From Rathayibacter sp. SD072 (GTDB lineage Bacteria; Actinomycetota; Actinomycetes; Actinomycetales; Microbacteriaceae), in NCBI RefSeq assembly GCF_017355185.1, contig NZ_JADILJ010000017.1, forward strand, positions 1 to 64,000: 64,000 bases of DNA, written 5' to 3'. The notes under the pieces are model-generated. The model saw only the letters and a program-made list of their open reading frames with translations. It searched no databases and was not told where the DNA came from. Each line of letters begins with the position of its first letter. The stretch's first letter is position 1. This document shows positions 7,451 through 15,601 of the stretch, piece after piece. A program made the translations under genes and the position numbers.

Positions 7451-7742
7451 CGCGCATCGGGCGGCAGGGTGGCACAACGTCAACCGGGACATCCGGAAGC
7501 TACTGGCTCCGTTGCTTCCGATGCCCTGCCGTCGGTGCGGCCGCATGATCACGAAGGACATGGCCTGGGATGCAGGCCACGGACCGGGTGGGATCAAGGC
7601 ACAGCAGGGGAAGCGGGACCTCACTGGCCTCGCACCCGAGCACGCCTCGTGCAACCGATCAGCCGGTGCCAAGTCACAGCATGCGCTCAAGCAGCGCGAC
7701 ACCCGTCAAGCCAAACGCTTGCCTCCACTCAACTGGATATGA
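7443..7742 (+). CDS. HNH endonuclease
   Basis: A 99-residue HNH nuclease: CRRC (zinc-binding pair), then DAGH, then LAPEHASCNRSAG, giving the order Cys-x2-Cys, His, Asn/His of the HNH fold. Such small HNH proteins beside the large terminase assist genome packaging and cohesive-end cleavage in HK97-like phages. The GTG at 7,443 was chosen because it overlaps the preceding stop (GTGAGTAG) and gives a normal length. No small terminase subunit is recognised next to it. Confidence 0.85.
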   Translation: MSSAHRAAGWHNVNRDIRKLLAPLLPMPCRRCGRMITKDMAWDAGHGPGGIKAQQGKRDLTGLAPEHASCNRSAGAKSQHALKQRDTRQAKRLPPLNWI

Positions 7743-7891
7743 CAAGCGACAAGCCAATCGGGCCCGCCGTCACCCTCTGACTTGACATTCGACAAGCATC
7801 GACTCTCGCTTCTTTGAGAGTCGTCGTCTCTACTCCAGCCTTGGCCTCGGCAGAAGTCCCCCCCGAGCCAGCCCCACCCCGACAGGACGCC
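7743..7891. other. Non-coding region before terminase; candidate cos/pac
   Basis: A 149-nt gap between the HNH and terminase genes, containing tandem GACAAGC motifs (7,741-7,756), CTTGACATTCGACAAG (7,781-7,796), an 8-bp hairpin CGACTCTC/GAGAGTCG (7,800-7,823) and a C-rich tract. In HK97-type phages the packaging site often lies next to the HNH/terminase genes; that role here is inferred. A TTG-started extension of terminase to 7,814 would cover part of it. Confidence 0.35.
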
Positions 7892-9409
7892 ATGACCGAC
7901 GTAGACACGACACTGCTGGACCGGTGGGATTCCGTCCGATCCGAGGGGATCGAGCCCACATTCGCGACAGAGCTGTCCGATGATCCCGACCTTCGAACCG
8001 AATTCCTCCGAGGCGCTCAGATCATGGGCCTGGACTCCGAGCGCAAGCCTCTCCACCCGCAACAGCTCTACGTCGCCGACTGCCTGAATGGCGGTCGCAC
8101 CTTCTATGGAGTCCTGCTCCCTCGACGCTCCAGCAAGACGACCACGATCTTCGCCTTCGCCCTGGGACGGTGCCTCTCACGGGATGACTACCTGGTCGGC
8201 TTCACCTGTGCGACCACGGGAATCAAGACGCGCACGCGCTTCATGGACGACATCGTGAAGCCACTCCAGCGGCTCTACCCCGATCCGAGCACGCGGCCGT
8301 TCAAGATCGCCCTCTCCAAGGGTGAGGAGCGCATCGAGTTCCCCAACGGCTCCCGCTTCGTCTGCCTGCCTCCCGATGGCGAGAAGTTCCGCGGTGACGC
8401 CTTCTCGATGATCATCGTGGACGAGTCGGGAGAGGCGGATCCCGAGACTACCGACGACCTGACCGAGGGCTTCCTCCCGACGACGGACACCGTGCCGGAC
8501 GCGCTGGTCGTGATCACCGGGACCGCCGCTGAGTACCGCACCGGCAACCTCCTCTGGCAGGCGCTGGAGGACGGCATGAGCGAGGACGAGCCGGACTCCG
8601 GAGCCATCGCCTACATGGCCCCTCAGGACCTCATCGAGCAAGACCTGATCGGTCCCGAGGGTGAGCCGTCATGGGAGCTGGCCGAGCCCTACTTCCGCGC
8701 CTCGCACCCGGGTGTCGGGACCCTGACGACCATCGAGAAAATGCAGGTCAACTTCAGGAAGCTGAAGCTGGCACAGGTCCTCCGGGAGTACCTCTCCGTC
8801 TTCCCGAACCTGGGCGCGACCGCGGGCGCGATCCCCGCCGACGCCTGGGCGAAGATGGAGAACACGGACCCCGACCTGCCGACGCCGCCCGCCCGGTTCG
8901 CCCTCGCCTTCGGGATCACGCCCAACAGCTCGCACGCCGCCATCGTCGCCGCCTGGCGAGAGGGTGACCGAGCCCGCATCCTCGTGCTCGACCACCGGCC
9001 TGGGGTCAACTGGCTGGTCCCCACGGTGGCCGCCATCGGCAAGCGCGCCGGGGTCCCTATCGTCTTCGACCCGAAGCTCTCGGCAGTGAAGGTCCAGGCG
9101 GAGCGCCTGGCCCGCAAGCGGCCCAAGCCGAAGATGGCCGAGCAGACCTATCCGCAGGTCGCGGCGGCTCACGAGCTGTTCGCCAAGGAGATCTCGGAAG
9201 GCGTGATCGAGCACTTCAATCAGCCGCCGCTGTCCGAGGCTGCCCGGCTCGCTGGATGGCGGAAGGGCAAGGGCGACAATCGCATGTACGGCCGCGCGGA
9301 AGACGGCGACGACATCTGCGCACTGGAGGCCGGGATCCTCGCTCTCCGCGCCTATGACGACCTGCCCGCGGCCCGTCCCGACTATGCCTCTCTGACGGCG
9401 GTGGCATGA
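7892..9409 (+). CDS. Terminase large subunit
   Basis: Packaging motor, 505 residues. ATPase: Walker A-like LLPRRSSKTTT with Lys82, and Walker B MIIVDES with Asp177/Glu178. The C-terminal nuclease half has FALAFGITPN (about 336-345), IVFDP (about 392) and the terminal GDDICALEAG. In related terminases the first strand usually carries a catalytic Asp where this protein has Gly341 (GGG, 8,912-8,914). The ATG at 7,892 has AGGA upstream; a TTG 78 nt earlier is an alternative. The stop overlaps the next start. Confidence 0.92.
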   Translation: MTDVDTTLLDRWDSVRSEGIEPTFATELSDDPDLRTEFLRGAQIMGLDSERKPLHPQQLYVADCLNGGRTFYGVLLPRRSSKTTTIFAFALGRCLSRDDYLVGFTCATTGIKTRTRFMDDIVKPLQRLYPDPSTRPFKIALSKGEERIEFPNGSRFVCLPPDGEKFRGDAFSMIIVDESGEADPETTDDLTEGFLPTTDTVPDALVVITGTAAEYRTGNLLWQALEDGMSEDEPDSGAIAYMAPQDLIEQDLIGPEGEPSWELAEPYFRASHPGVGTLTTIEKMQVNFRKLKLAQVLREYLSVFPNLGATAGAIPADAWAKMENTDPDLPTPPARFALAFGITPNSSHAAIVAAWREGDRARILVLDHRPGVNWLVPTVAAIGKRAGVPIVFDPKLSAVKVQAERLARKRPKPKMAEQTYPQVAAAHELFAKEISEGVIEHFNQPPLSEAARLAGWRKGKGDNRMYGRAEDGDDICALEAGILALRAYDDLPAARPDYASLTAVA

Positions 9410-9603
9410 TGCTTCTCTTCGCTATCGACTCGACTTCCCATTCCGCCGTCATCGTCTGCCGAGCTTGTGCGGGATGGGGTGAAGTCAGATCTACTTCTGA
9501 GGCTGCCTGGCATGCTGCAGTGGCTCACGAGGAAGATGTCCACCCGACATCGAAACAGGCTCGCACCGCACTTCGTGCAAGGAATCGAAGGGCCGCGGCC
9601 TAA
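9406..9603 (+). CDS. Small Cys/His phage protein (65 aa)
   Basis: A 65-residue protein with CRAC (18-21), then several histidines (AWHAAVAHEEDVHP) and a basic C-terminus (RARNRRAAA). The Cys-x2-Cys plus His arrangement suggests a small zinc-binding, possibly nucleic-acid-binding protein. Its start overlaps the terminase stop (ATGATG). The DNA contains two short sequences also found in phage non-coding regions (see repeats at 9,484 and 9,564). Confidence 0.65.
   Translation: MMLLFAIDSTSHSAVIVCRACAGWGEVRSTSEAAWHAAVAHEEDVHPTSKQARTALRARNRRAAA
9484..9500 (+). repeat. 17-bp direct repeat, copy 1
   Basis: GTCAGATCTACTTCTGA; an identical copy lies at 20,412-20,428 beside attR. It is an imperfect palindrome (TCAGA...TCTGA). 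Here it lies inside the 65-residue gene. Confidence 0.7.
9564..9578 (+). repeat. 15-bp repeat shared with the phage leader
   Basis: CACCGCACTTCGTGC, identical to 6,136-6,150 in the structured leader. In the leader copy it forms a CCGCAC-TTC-GTGCGG hairpin; here the stem is shorter. Confidence 0.55.
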
Positions 9604-9633
9604 TGCGTACTCCCTGCATGCGGTAATAGATAC

Positions 9634-10659
9634 GTGGGACTTTTCAGTGGACTTCGGGCGGCTCGCCCTGACTACCTGAGCGGCGCTATCGCCAGTCCCT
9701 GGAGCGACGGCCAGCTCTCCGAGATTGTCTTCTCCGACATCCTCACCGATGGTGTCGAGTTCCCGATGACTCGTGCCGAGGCGGAGGCTATTCCCGCCGT
9801 GGCCAAGGCGCTCAACCACATCACCGCCGCGCTCATCCAGTGCCCTCTCCGCGTGCACAACAGGGACGGAGAGATGCCGACTCAGCCCTCCTGGATCACT
9901 CGCACGGATGGCCTCTACGGGACCGCCTGGCGCGTGGCCAAGACTTTCGAGGACCTCGCTCTCGAAGGCGCTTCCCTCTGGCTTGTCACCCGCGGGACTG
10001 AGCGTCAGATCCTCACCGCCGAGCGGTGCGCTCCCGACCGCTGGAAGATCACCGAGGGCAACATCCTCGTGGACGAGAAGCCGATCCGCCCGGAGGAGTA
10101 CCTCTACATCCCGAGCCTTCGCCCCTCTCTCCTGTCCAGCGCCGGACGCACTCTCCGTGGCGCGCGGGACATCGAGCAGTCCTGGGTGAACCGAGCGCGC
10201 ATGCCCATCGCCGCGATGGAAATCAGCATCGAGGACAAGGACAACGCGCCGTCCCTCGAAGAGGCGAAGACGGTGGTCGACAGCTACAAGAAGCAACGCC
10301 GCTCCCCGGACGGTGCAGTCGTCGTCACCCCTCCCGGCGTCACGCTGAAGCCGCACGGCGACCTCCAGACAGACCTGTACGTCGAGGGCCGCAACGGCAT
10401 CCGTACCGACATCGGCTCATTCTTCGGGATCCCCGCAGGCGAGATGGACGCTTCCCTCGCCACCTCCTCGCTGACCTACCAGACCGAGCAGGGCAACCGT
10501 TCGAAGTTCCTGACCTTCTGCCTCCCGCTCTGGATGGCCGCTATCCAGGACCGCCTGTCGCAGGACGACGTGGTTCCGGCCGGTCAGCGGGTCCGCTTCG
10601 ACATGTCCGAGCTGCTCGCACTCACGCCGATTCCCACCGGCCGAACCGTAGAGGACTGA
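9634..10659 (+). CDS. Portal protein
   Basis: A 341-residue HK97-type portal, the dodecameric ring through which DNA is packaged and to which the tail attaches. Evidence: N-terminal MGLFSGL, the AVAKALNHITAAL helix, NSWV-like segments, the FFGIPAGEMD and SLTYQTEQGNR stretches near residues 265-290 typical of the family, and position between terminase and capsid. It is short for the family (usually 380-500 residues), in keeping with the small genome. The GTG start has only a weak ribosome site. Confidence 0.88.
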   Translation: MGLFSGLRAARPDYLSGAIASPWSDGQLSEIVFSDILTDGVEFPMTRAEAEAIPAVAKALNHITAALIQCPLRVHNRDGEMPTQPSWITRTDGLYGTAWRVAKTFEDLALEGASLWLVTRGTERQILTAERCAPDRWKITEGNILVDEKPIRPEEYLYIPSLRPSLLSSAGRTLRGARDIEQSWVNRARMPIAAMEISIEDKDNAPSLEEAKTVVDSYKKQRRSPDGAVVVTPPGVTLKPHGDLQTDLYVEGRNGIRTDIGSFFGIPAGEMDASLATSSLTYQTEQGNRSKFLTFCLPLWMAAIQDRLSQDDVVPAGQRVRFDMSELLALTPIPTGRTVED

Positions 10660-10663
10660 CCAC

Positions 10664-12307
10664 ATGACGACGATCCAGCTCGACGCCGGGACGCTCACCG
10701 CGTCCGCCGACGACCGCACTCTCTCCGGCCTCCTGGTCCCGTACTCGGAGGAGGCGCGCTCGAACCTGGGCAAGTTCTCCGTCGACGCGGGTGTCTTCGA
10801 GATCCCGACCGACCTGAGCGGCATGAGCCTCAATGAAGAGCACGCCCGGGAGCAGGTGCTGGGCGGCTTCATCCGCGCCGAGGAGACGCCTCAGGGCATC
10901 ACGGCCACCTTCTCCGTGGCACGCACCGCGGCCGGGGACCAGGCCCTCGCAGACGTGGCCAGCGGCAAGCGGAAGCACCTGTCGGCCGAGGTCGCGGGTG
11001 TCGTCATCAAGGCGGGCAAGGCCGTCGCCGGCCGTCTGTTCGCCGCCGCCCTCGTCGCCACTCCGGCCTTCCCGAGCGCGACCCTCCTGGCCGCCGCCGA
11101 GGACACCACGACCTCCGAGTACACCTCCACCTCGAAGGACCCCGATGGCTCCGAGTACGACTCGAAGACCACCGAGACCGTCGAGGAGACGGAGGAGGAC
11201 GGCGTGAAGACCGTCACCCGCACCTCGATCACCACCACCACGATCAAGCCAGCTACCCCAGAAGAGGAGGCCCCCGTGGCCGAGTCCATCCCCGCCGACC
11301 TGCTCGCCGCGAAGGCGGGCTCCACCTCCACCGCCGCTCCCAAGGGCCTCAGCCTCCGCGAGGTCGGGGACCTGCTCTTCGCCTCAAAGAACGGCACCAT
11401 CTCCGACGAGGACCTCGCGTCGGCGCTGAAGGGCCACAACGGCGAGACGCTGTTCGGCGCGCTCTCCGACATCAAGTTCGACGGGACCGGTGGCGTCGCC
11501 CCGGCCATGGGCCAGCCCGCCTGGATCGGTGAGGTGTGGAACGCGACCAACTACACCCAGCAGGTCCTCCCGCTGTTCTCGCACGAGAACCTCACGTCGC
11601 TCACCTTCAACGGCTTCAAGTGGGTGACCAAGCCCTCCGGTGGCGACTGGGCGGGCAACAAGGCCAACGTCCCGAGCAACACCATCTCGGTCGCGCCGGT
11701 CACCGGGAGCGCCTCGCGGTACGCCGTGGGCCACGACATCGCGCGCGAGTTCGTGGACTTCCCGGTCCCCGGATTCTTCGAGAGCTACGCCAAGTTCATC
11801 GGGGAGGACTACCAGAAGTGGGCCGACGCGAAGGTCCTCGCGGCCATCCTCGCCGGTGCCACCGCCCTCGCCGGGGATCCCCTCTCGACCCTCCCGGGTG
11901 GCACGAACAACATCGGTGCCGCGGCCTCCGCGATCATCGATGGCGCGGTCGCCGTCGCCCAGACCGGGACCCTCCCGAGCTTCGCGCTCGTCGCCCCGGG
12001 CCTCTACAAGAGCTTCGTGAAGAACCCGAGCACCAACGTGCTGGGCTACCTGAACGCGGCTCTGGGCCTCACGGAGGGCTCGCTCGGTGGCTTCACCATC
12101 CGCCCCTCCGCGTCGGTCCCCGCGGGCAAGGTCCTCGTCGGCGCGACGCAGGCCGTCACGGTCTACGAGCTTCCCGGCGTCCCGGTCCGCATCGACGCGC
12201 TCGACCTCGCGCGCGGTGGCGTGGACAAGGCGGCCTTCGGCTACCTGGCCACCAACGTCAACGACGCGACCGCGCTCCAGCTCGTCACGGCGGCCAGCGC
12301 CTCCTAA
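10664..12307 (+). CDS. Capsid maturation protease-major capsid protein fusion
   Basis: A single 547-residue protein joining three parts. Residues 1-145 resemble a prohead protease (NEEHAREQVLGG with His60; HLSAEVAGVV around 105-114). Residues about 146-204 are a Thr/Glu-rich, low-complexity, scaffold-like linker. Residues 205-547 form an HK97-fold major capsid protein (conserved ATNVNDATALQLV end). A strong internal ribosome site (GAGGAGG, 11,264-11,270) precedes an in-frame GTG at 11,276, so a free 343-residue capsid protein may also be made. Fusions of this kind occur in small actinobacterial siphoviruses. Confidence 0.88.
   Translation: MTTIQLDAGTLTASADDRTLSGLLVPYSEEARSNLGKFSVDAGVFEIPTDLSGMSLNEEHAREQVLGGFIRAEETPQGITATFSVARTAAGDQALADVASGKRKHLSAEVAGVVIKAGKAVAGRLFAAALVATPAFPSATLLAAAEDTTTSEYTSTSKDPDGSEYDSKTTETVEETEEDGVKTVTRTSITTTTIKPATPEEEAPVAESIPADLLAAKAGSTSTAAPKGLSLREVGDLLFASKNGTISDEDLASALKGHNGETLFGALSDIKFDGTGGVAPAMGQPAWIGEVWNATNYTQQVLPLFSHENLTSLTFNGFKWVTKPSGGDWAGNKANVPSNTISVAPVTGSASRYAVGHDIAREFVDFPVPGFFESYAKFIGEDYQKWADAKVLAAILAGATALAGDPLSTLPGGTNNIGAAASAIIDGAVAVAQTGTLPSFALVAPGLYKSFVKNPSTNVLGYLNAALGLTEGSLGGFTIRPSASVPAGKVLVGATQAVTVYELPGVPVRIDALDLARGGVDKAAFGYLATNVNDATALQLVTAASAS
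11264..11278 (+). promoter_or_regulatory. Internal ribosome-binding site and GTG start for free capsid protein
   Basis: GAGGAGG at 11,264-11,270 lies 5 nt before an in-frame GTG (11,276-11,278). Translation from here gives MAESIPADLL... through to 12,307 (343 residues), the normal size of an HK97-fold capsid protein. It falls exactly at the end of the low-complexity linker. Confidence 0.55.
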
Positions 12308-12374
12308 GCCATCGGGGCCGGGGTGACTCACCTCCTCCGGCCCCGTGGTCCACCTCATCCCGAAGGGAGGCGTC

Positions 12375-12692
12375 ATGCGTCCGTACACCTGGCACACCAT
12401 CGAGAGCGCACGCTCCGACTGGCTCGACGCTCCCGACGAGGACGACCAGCTTCAGGAACTCCTCGACGTTGCCCGGGAAGCGGTGGAGGCCTACGGCGGC
12501 TACGTCGCCCACGACATCCCCGCGGGGTGGCGCACGGCTCAGCTCATGCAGGCGCGCAACGTCTGGCTGGCCTCGACCGTCGACAGCAACGGCTCCATGG
12601 GAGAGGGCGAATTCGTGCTCTCTCCTCGACCTCTCGACTGGATGGTCAAGCAACTCATCCGTCCTCAGTCCGGAAAGGTCTGGATCCTGTGA
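12375..12692 (+). CDS. Head-tail connector (adaptor) protein
   Basis: A 105-residue helical protein directly after the capsid gene. Its sequence (acidic N-terminus, LLDVAREAVEAYG helix, then Trp-rich WRTAQLMQARNVWLAS) fits the gp6-like adaptor family that docks beneath the portal. The ATG at 12,375 has GGGAGG upstream. It overlaps the next gene by GTGA. Confidence 0.7.
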   Translation: MRPYTWHTIESARSDWLDAPDEDDQLQELLDVAREAVEAYGGYVAHDIPAGWRTAQLMQARNVWLASTVDSNGSMGEGEFVLSPRPLDWMVKQLIRPQSGKVWIL

Positions 12693-13060
12693 GCCTCCGC
12701 ACCTCCATTCTCGATCAGCTCGTGCCTATCGCTCCCGAGGGAGTGGAGGTTCACCGTGGCCTCACGCTGCCCGGGCGCATTCAGAAGATGACGCTAGCTG
12801 TCTCTCAGAACGGGATCAGTCGCAATGCGCAGTCTCCCGCAGTCGGTCTCGACTGTGAATTCGAGCTGTTCCTTCTCGCTCCGCATGAGGACCTCCTGAA
12901 GGCGGAGGACCTGCTGGACGACCATCTCACGGCTGTCCTCGACGCTCTCGATTCGACCTCCAATCTCAACTGGTCCTCGATCAATAGGGCCACCGTGGAC
13001 GACCGATTCCCGGGATACGCCATCACCGTCTCCACCCTCGTCATTCGCTCTCAGAAGTAA
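12689..13060 (+). CDS. Tail terminator-like protein
   Basis: A 123-residue alpha/beta protein with ILDQLVPIAPEGVEV near the start and an ITVSTLVI C-terminal strand. Size, fold pattern and position immediately before the major tail gene suit a minor tail/tail terminator protein that caps the tail tube. GTG start overlapping the previous stop. Homology is inferred from position and composition. Confidence 0.6.
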   Translation: MSLRTSILDQLVPIAPEGVEVHRGLTLPGRIQKMTLAVSQNGISRNAQSPAVGLDCEFELFLLAPHEDLLKAEDLLDDHLTAVLDALDSTSNLNWSSINRATVDDRFPGYAITVSTLVIRSQK

Positions 13061-13071
13061 GGACACTCCTC

Positions 13072-13488
13072 ATGGCTCAGATCGCCGCCAACCCCTACGT
13101 CCTCCGCGATGTCTCGCTGAAGATCGCCGCCGACAACTACGAGAAGGCCGTCTCCGCCGTCGCCTTCACCCCGACCACCGCCTCGGTCTCGTGGCAGGGC
13201 GGCACCCCCGATGCATCGTTCACGATGGCGGGCGCGACGACCTGGGTGTGCACGATCACCTTCGCGCAGGACTGGGACACCGCGGGCTCCCTCTCGAACC
13301 TGCTCTTCGACTCGGACGGCCAGACCAAGGCCATCGAGTTCCGCCCCGTCGCAGGCGGTGTCGGGATGAAGGCCGACGTGATCCTCGTGCCCGGCGCGAT
13401 GGGCGGGACCATCGGCGCGACCGGTGAGGCCTCCGTGACGCTGGGCGTCCGTGGCAAGCCGGTCCGCCTCACGAAGGTCACGGCGTAG
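13072..13488 (+). CDS. Major tail protein
   Basis: A 138-residue, beta-rich protein (repeated short strands, Thr/Val/Gly-rich; SVSWQGGTP, TWVCTITFAQDWD). This is the size and character of short siphovirus tail-tube proteins. It lies between the terminator-like gene and the tape measure gene with an adequate ribosome site. No C-terminal Ig-like domain is present. Confidence 0.75.
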   Translation: MAQIAANPYVLRDVSLKIAADNYEKAVSAVAFTPTTASVSWQGGTPDASFTMAGATTWVCTITFAQDWDTAGSLSNLLFDSDGQTKAIEFRPVAGGVGMKADVILVPGAMGGTIGATGEASVTLGVRGKPVRLTKVTA

Positions 13489-13492
13489 CCAC

Positions 13493-13999
13493 ATGATCCG
13501 GATCGACGCGTTCGCGAGCAGAGAGATTCAGGCCATCATCCTGGGCCTCAACCGCGCGGACGCGACGATCCGGAAGCAGGTGCGCCAGGGACTGAAGCCG
13601 CTCGCTCAGACCGAGTGGCAGAAGTCAGTCCGGGAGCATTCGGAGACAAGGCTCGATCACCGAGTCCTGGGCGATACCGCTCGCGCATTCCCGTCCGACC
13701 GGAATGTCCGTCTCAGTGCAGCGGGAGTCGGCCGAAAGCTCCGCGGCGGGATCAAGCCTTCCGAGATCTATCCGGGCGTCGAGTTCGGAGCCGAAGATCG
13801 ACAGACCACCTATGACGCGACAAGCGTCAAGGGAAAGCGATTCTCGGTCACGAGGAACACCACTGCTCAGCTCCCGCGCCGCATCGGCCGGGGACGAGTC
13901 TTCTATCCCGCGGCCAATCAGATGATCCCGCGCATTGCCTCTCTCTGGGCACAGACCGTTGTCCGCACATTCGCTGAAGCTCTCGAACGAAAGGGGTAG
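13493..13999 (+). CDS. HK97 gp10-like neck/tail protein
   Basis: A 168-residue basic protein with the RRIGRGRVFYPAANQMIPRIASLW ending typical of gp10-like tail-completion proteins. The ATG at 13,493 is 4 nt after the major tail stop. In most siphoviruses such a gene precedes the major tail gene; here it follows it, so a tail assembly role is also possible. No frameshifted G/GT chaperone pair was found before the tape measure gene. Confidence 0.55.
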   Translation: MIRIDAFASREIQAIILGLNRADATIRKQVRQGLKPLAQTEWQKSVREHSETRLDHRVLGDTARAFPSDRNVRLSAAGVGRKLRGGIKPSEIYPGVEFGAEDRQTTYDATSVKGKRFSVTRNTTAQLPRRIGRGRVFYPAANQMIPRIASLWAQTVVRTFAEALERKG

Positions 14000-14002
14000 C
14001 TC

Positions 14003-15601
14003 ATGGCTAAGGGTCTCAATCTCGATATCGCGATGAACACTCGCGAGGTGCTTCGCGGTGCCAAGGATTCCGCCGACGCATTCGAGAAGGTCGCGGACTC
14101 GCTGGATGACCTTGTCCGGTCGACTGACGGCAAGGGCGACGACATCGGGGAGTCCCTCGCTGACGGCGTGAAGTACGGCACCCGGGATGCCGAGAAGTCA
14201 GTGCACAAGCTGACGGATGCCATCGATGACAGCGCGAAGGACGCAGACCGCTCCGGCAAGAAGATCGGCGACGGCCTCTCCGATGGGGTGGAGCGCGGCT
14301 CCCGGGACGCCATCAAGGCCAACGACAAGACGGACCGGTCGTTCAAGGACCTCGCGGACAGCGTGAAGCGCGAGAGCAAGTCGGCCGGGGACGACCTGGG
14401 CGACAACCTGAAGCGGGGTGCGGACAAGGGATCCGACGCCGCGAGCGAGGCCACGGCTGAGTTCAAGGACGAGGCGAAGGCCAACCTCTCGGAGGTCGTG
14501 TCGAGCTTCGACGGATCCTTCGAGTCCATCGGTGACCTGGTGCAGGGAACCCTGGGTGGCATCGTCGGCTCGCTCGGTCCCCTGGGACTCGCCGCGGGCG
14601 CGGCCGGTGCGGTCGCTACCGGCCTCATCATCGCGGGCCTGGAGGCCGGTGGCGTCGAGTCCGAGAAGTTCCGCGAGAAGGTCTCCGAGCTGACGGCCGA
14701 GCTGATCGAGACCGGCACGGTCGGCGGTCCCTCCATCGACTACCTGGTGGACAAGCTGAAGGAGATGGCGACCACCACGGAGGAGGGGACGCAGACTCTC
14801 TCCGACCTCTACGACCTCCAGGACGCCGCCGCCTCCAGCTTCGACAAGATCGCCCAGGCCCACGCCGGGAACATCGAGGGCCTGGACGACCTGATCGAGA
14901 AGGAGAAGGCCCACCAGAAGAGCCTGGAGGACGAGGCCGAGGCCATCGATGTCACGAAGGACTCCTCCTACGGCGCGGCCATCTCCCGCGCTGAGGACTC
15001 CGCCAAGATCGTGGACGGCCTCGAGAAGGCTCGCACGGCCGCTCAGGAAGCTCAGCTCGCGGAGGACGCCTACATCGCCTCAGGAGCCGCTGAGCTGGAG
15101 GAGAAGGCAGAGCGCACCGCCGCCTACGCCGACTCGATCCAGGGGGAGCTGTCGGAGGTCGGGGAGTCCTGGGAGACCTACCAGGACGCCGAGACCGGGG
15201 CCATCGACCTCGCCGCGTACACGACCGCGCTCGAAGAGCGGGTCGCCGCCATGGCCAACTACCGCACCAACATGTCTTCCCTCCACGGCGAAATCTCGGA
15301 CGACGCCTACAACTACCTGGTGCAGATGGGAGCCGACGCGGCCCCGCTCATCGCGGCCTACGTCGCCGCCCCGCTCGACCAGAAGCAGAAGACGGCCGAG
15401 GTCTGGGGAACGCTCGGTCGGACCGGTGGTCAGAACTACAACTCCGAGCTTCAGAAGGAGATCCCAGACACCGTGCCGGGACCCTCCGTCATCGTCACGC
15501 CGGACTCCTCGAAGGTGGACGACTACATCGCCGGGCTCCCGCGGAAGACGCTCCCGGGACCGACCATCCTCCTCAATCCAAAGATGAAAGAGAACTACTG
15601 A
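14003..15601 (+). CDS. Tape measure protein (short)
   Basis: A 532-residue helical protein. Residues 1-165 are a highly charged coiled-coil repeat region (Asp/Lys/Ser-rich, recurring DLADS and DGVxxGxRDA units); residues about 185-220 are a Gly/Ala-rich hydrophobic segment; the rest is coiled coil, then a Pro-rich tail. This is the tape measure layout. At about 0.15 nm per residue the predicted tail is about 80 nm. No lysozyme or peptidase domain is visible. The stop overlaps the next ATG (TGATG). Confidence 0.85.
   Translation: MAKGLNLDIAMNTREVLRGAKDSADAFEKVADSLDDLVRSTDGKGDDIGESLADGVKYGTRDAEKSVHKLTDAIDDSAKDADRSGKKIGDGLSDGVERGSRDAIKANDKTDRSFKDLADSVKRESKSAGDDLGDNLKRGADKGSDAASEATAEFKDEAKANLSEVVSSFDGSFESIGDLVQGTLGGIVGSLGPLGLAAGAAGAVATGLIIAGLEAGGVESEKFREKVSELTAELIETGTVGGPSIDYLVDKLKEMATTTEEGTQTLSDLYDLQDAAASSFDKIAQAHAGNIEGLDDLIEKEKAHQKSLEDEAEAIDVTKDSSYGAAISRAEDSAKIVDGLEKARTAAQEAQLAEDAYIASGAAELEEKAERTAAYADSIQGELSEVGESWETYQDAETGAIDLAAYTTALEERVAAMANYRTNMSSLHGEISDDAYNYLVQMGADAAPLIAAYVAAPLDQKQKTAEVWGTLGRTGGQNYNSELQKEIPDTVPGPSVIVTPDSSKVDDYIAGLPRKTLPGPTILLNPKMKENY

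Noticed and set aside
7814-7891. TTG-started N-terminal extension of terminase
   Set aside because: The ATG at 7,892 has a better ribosome site, and the extension would overlap the hairpin and C-rich tract.
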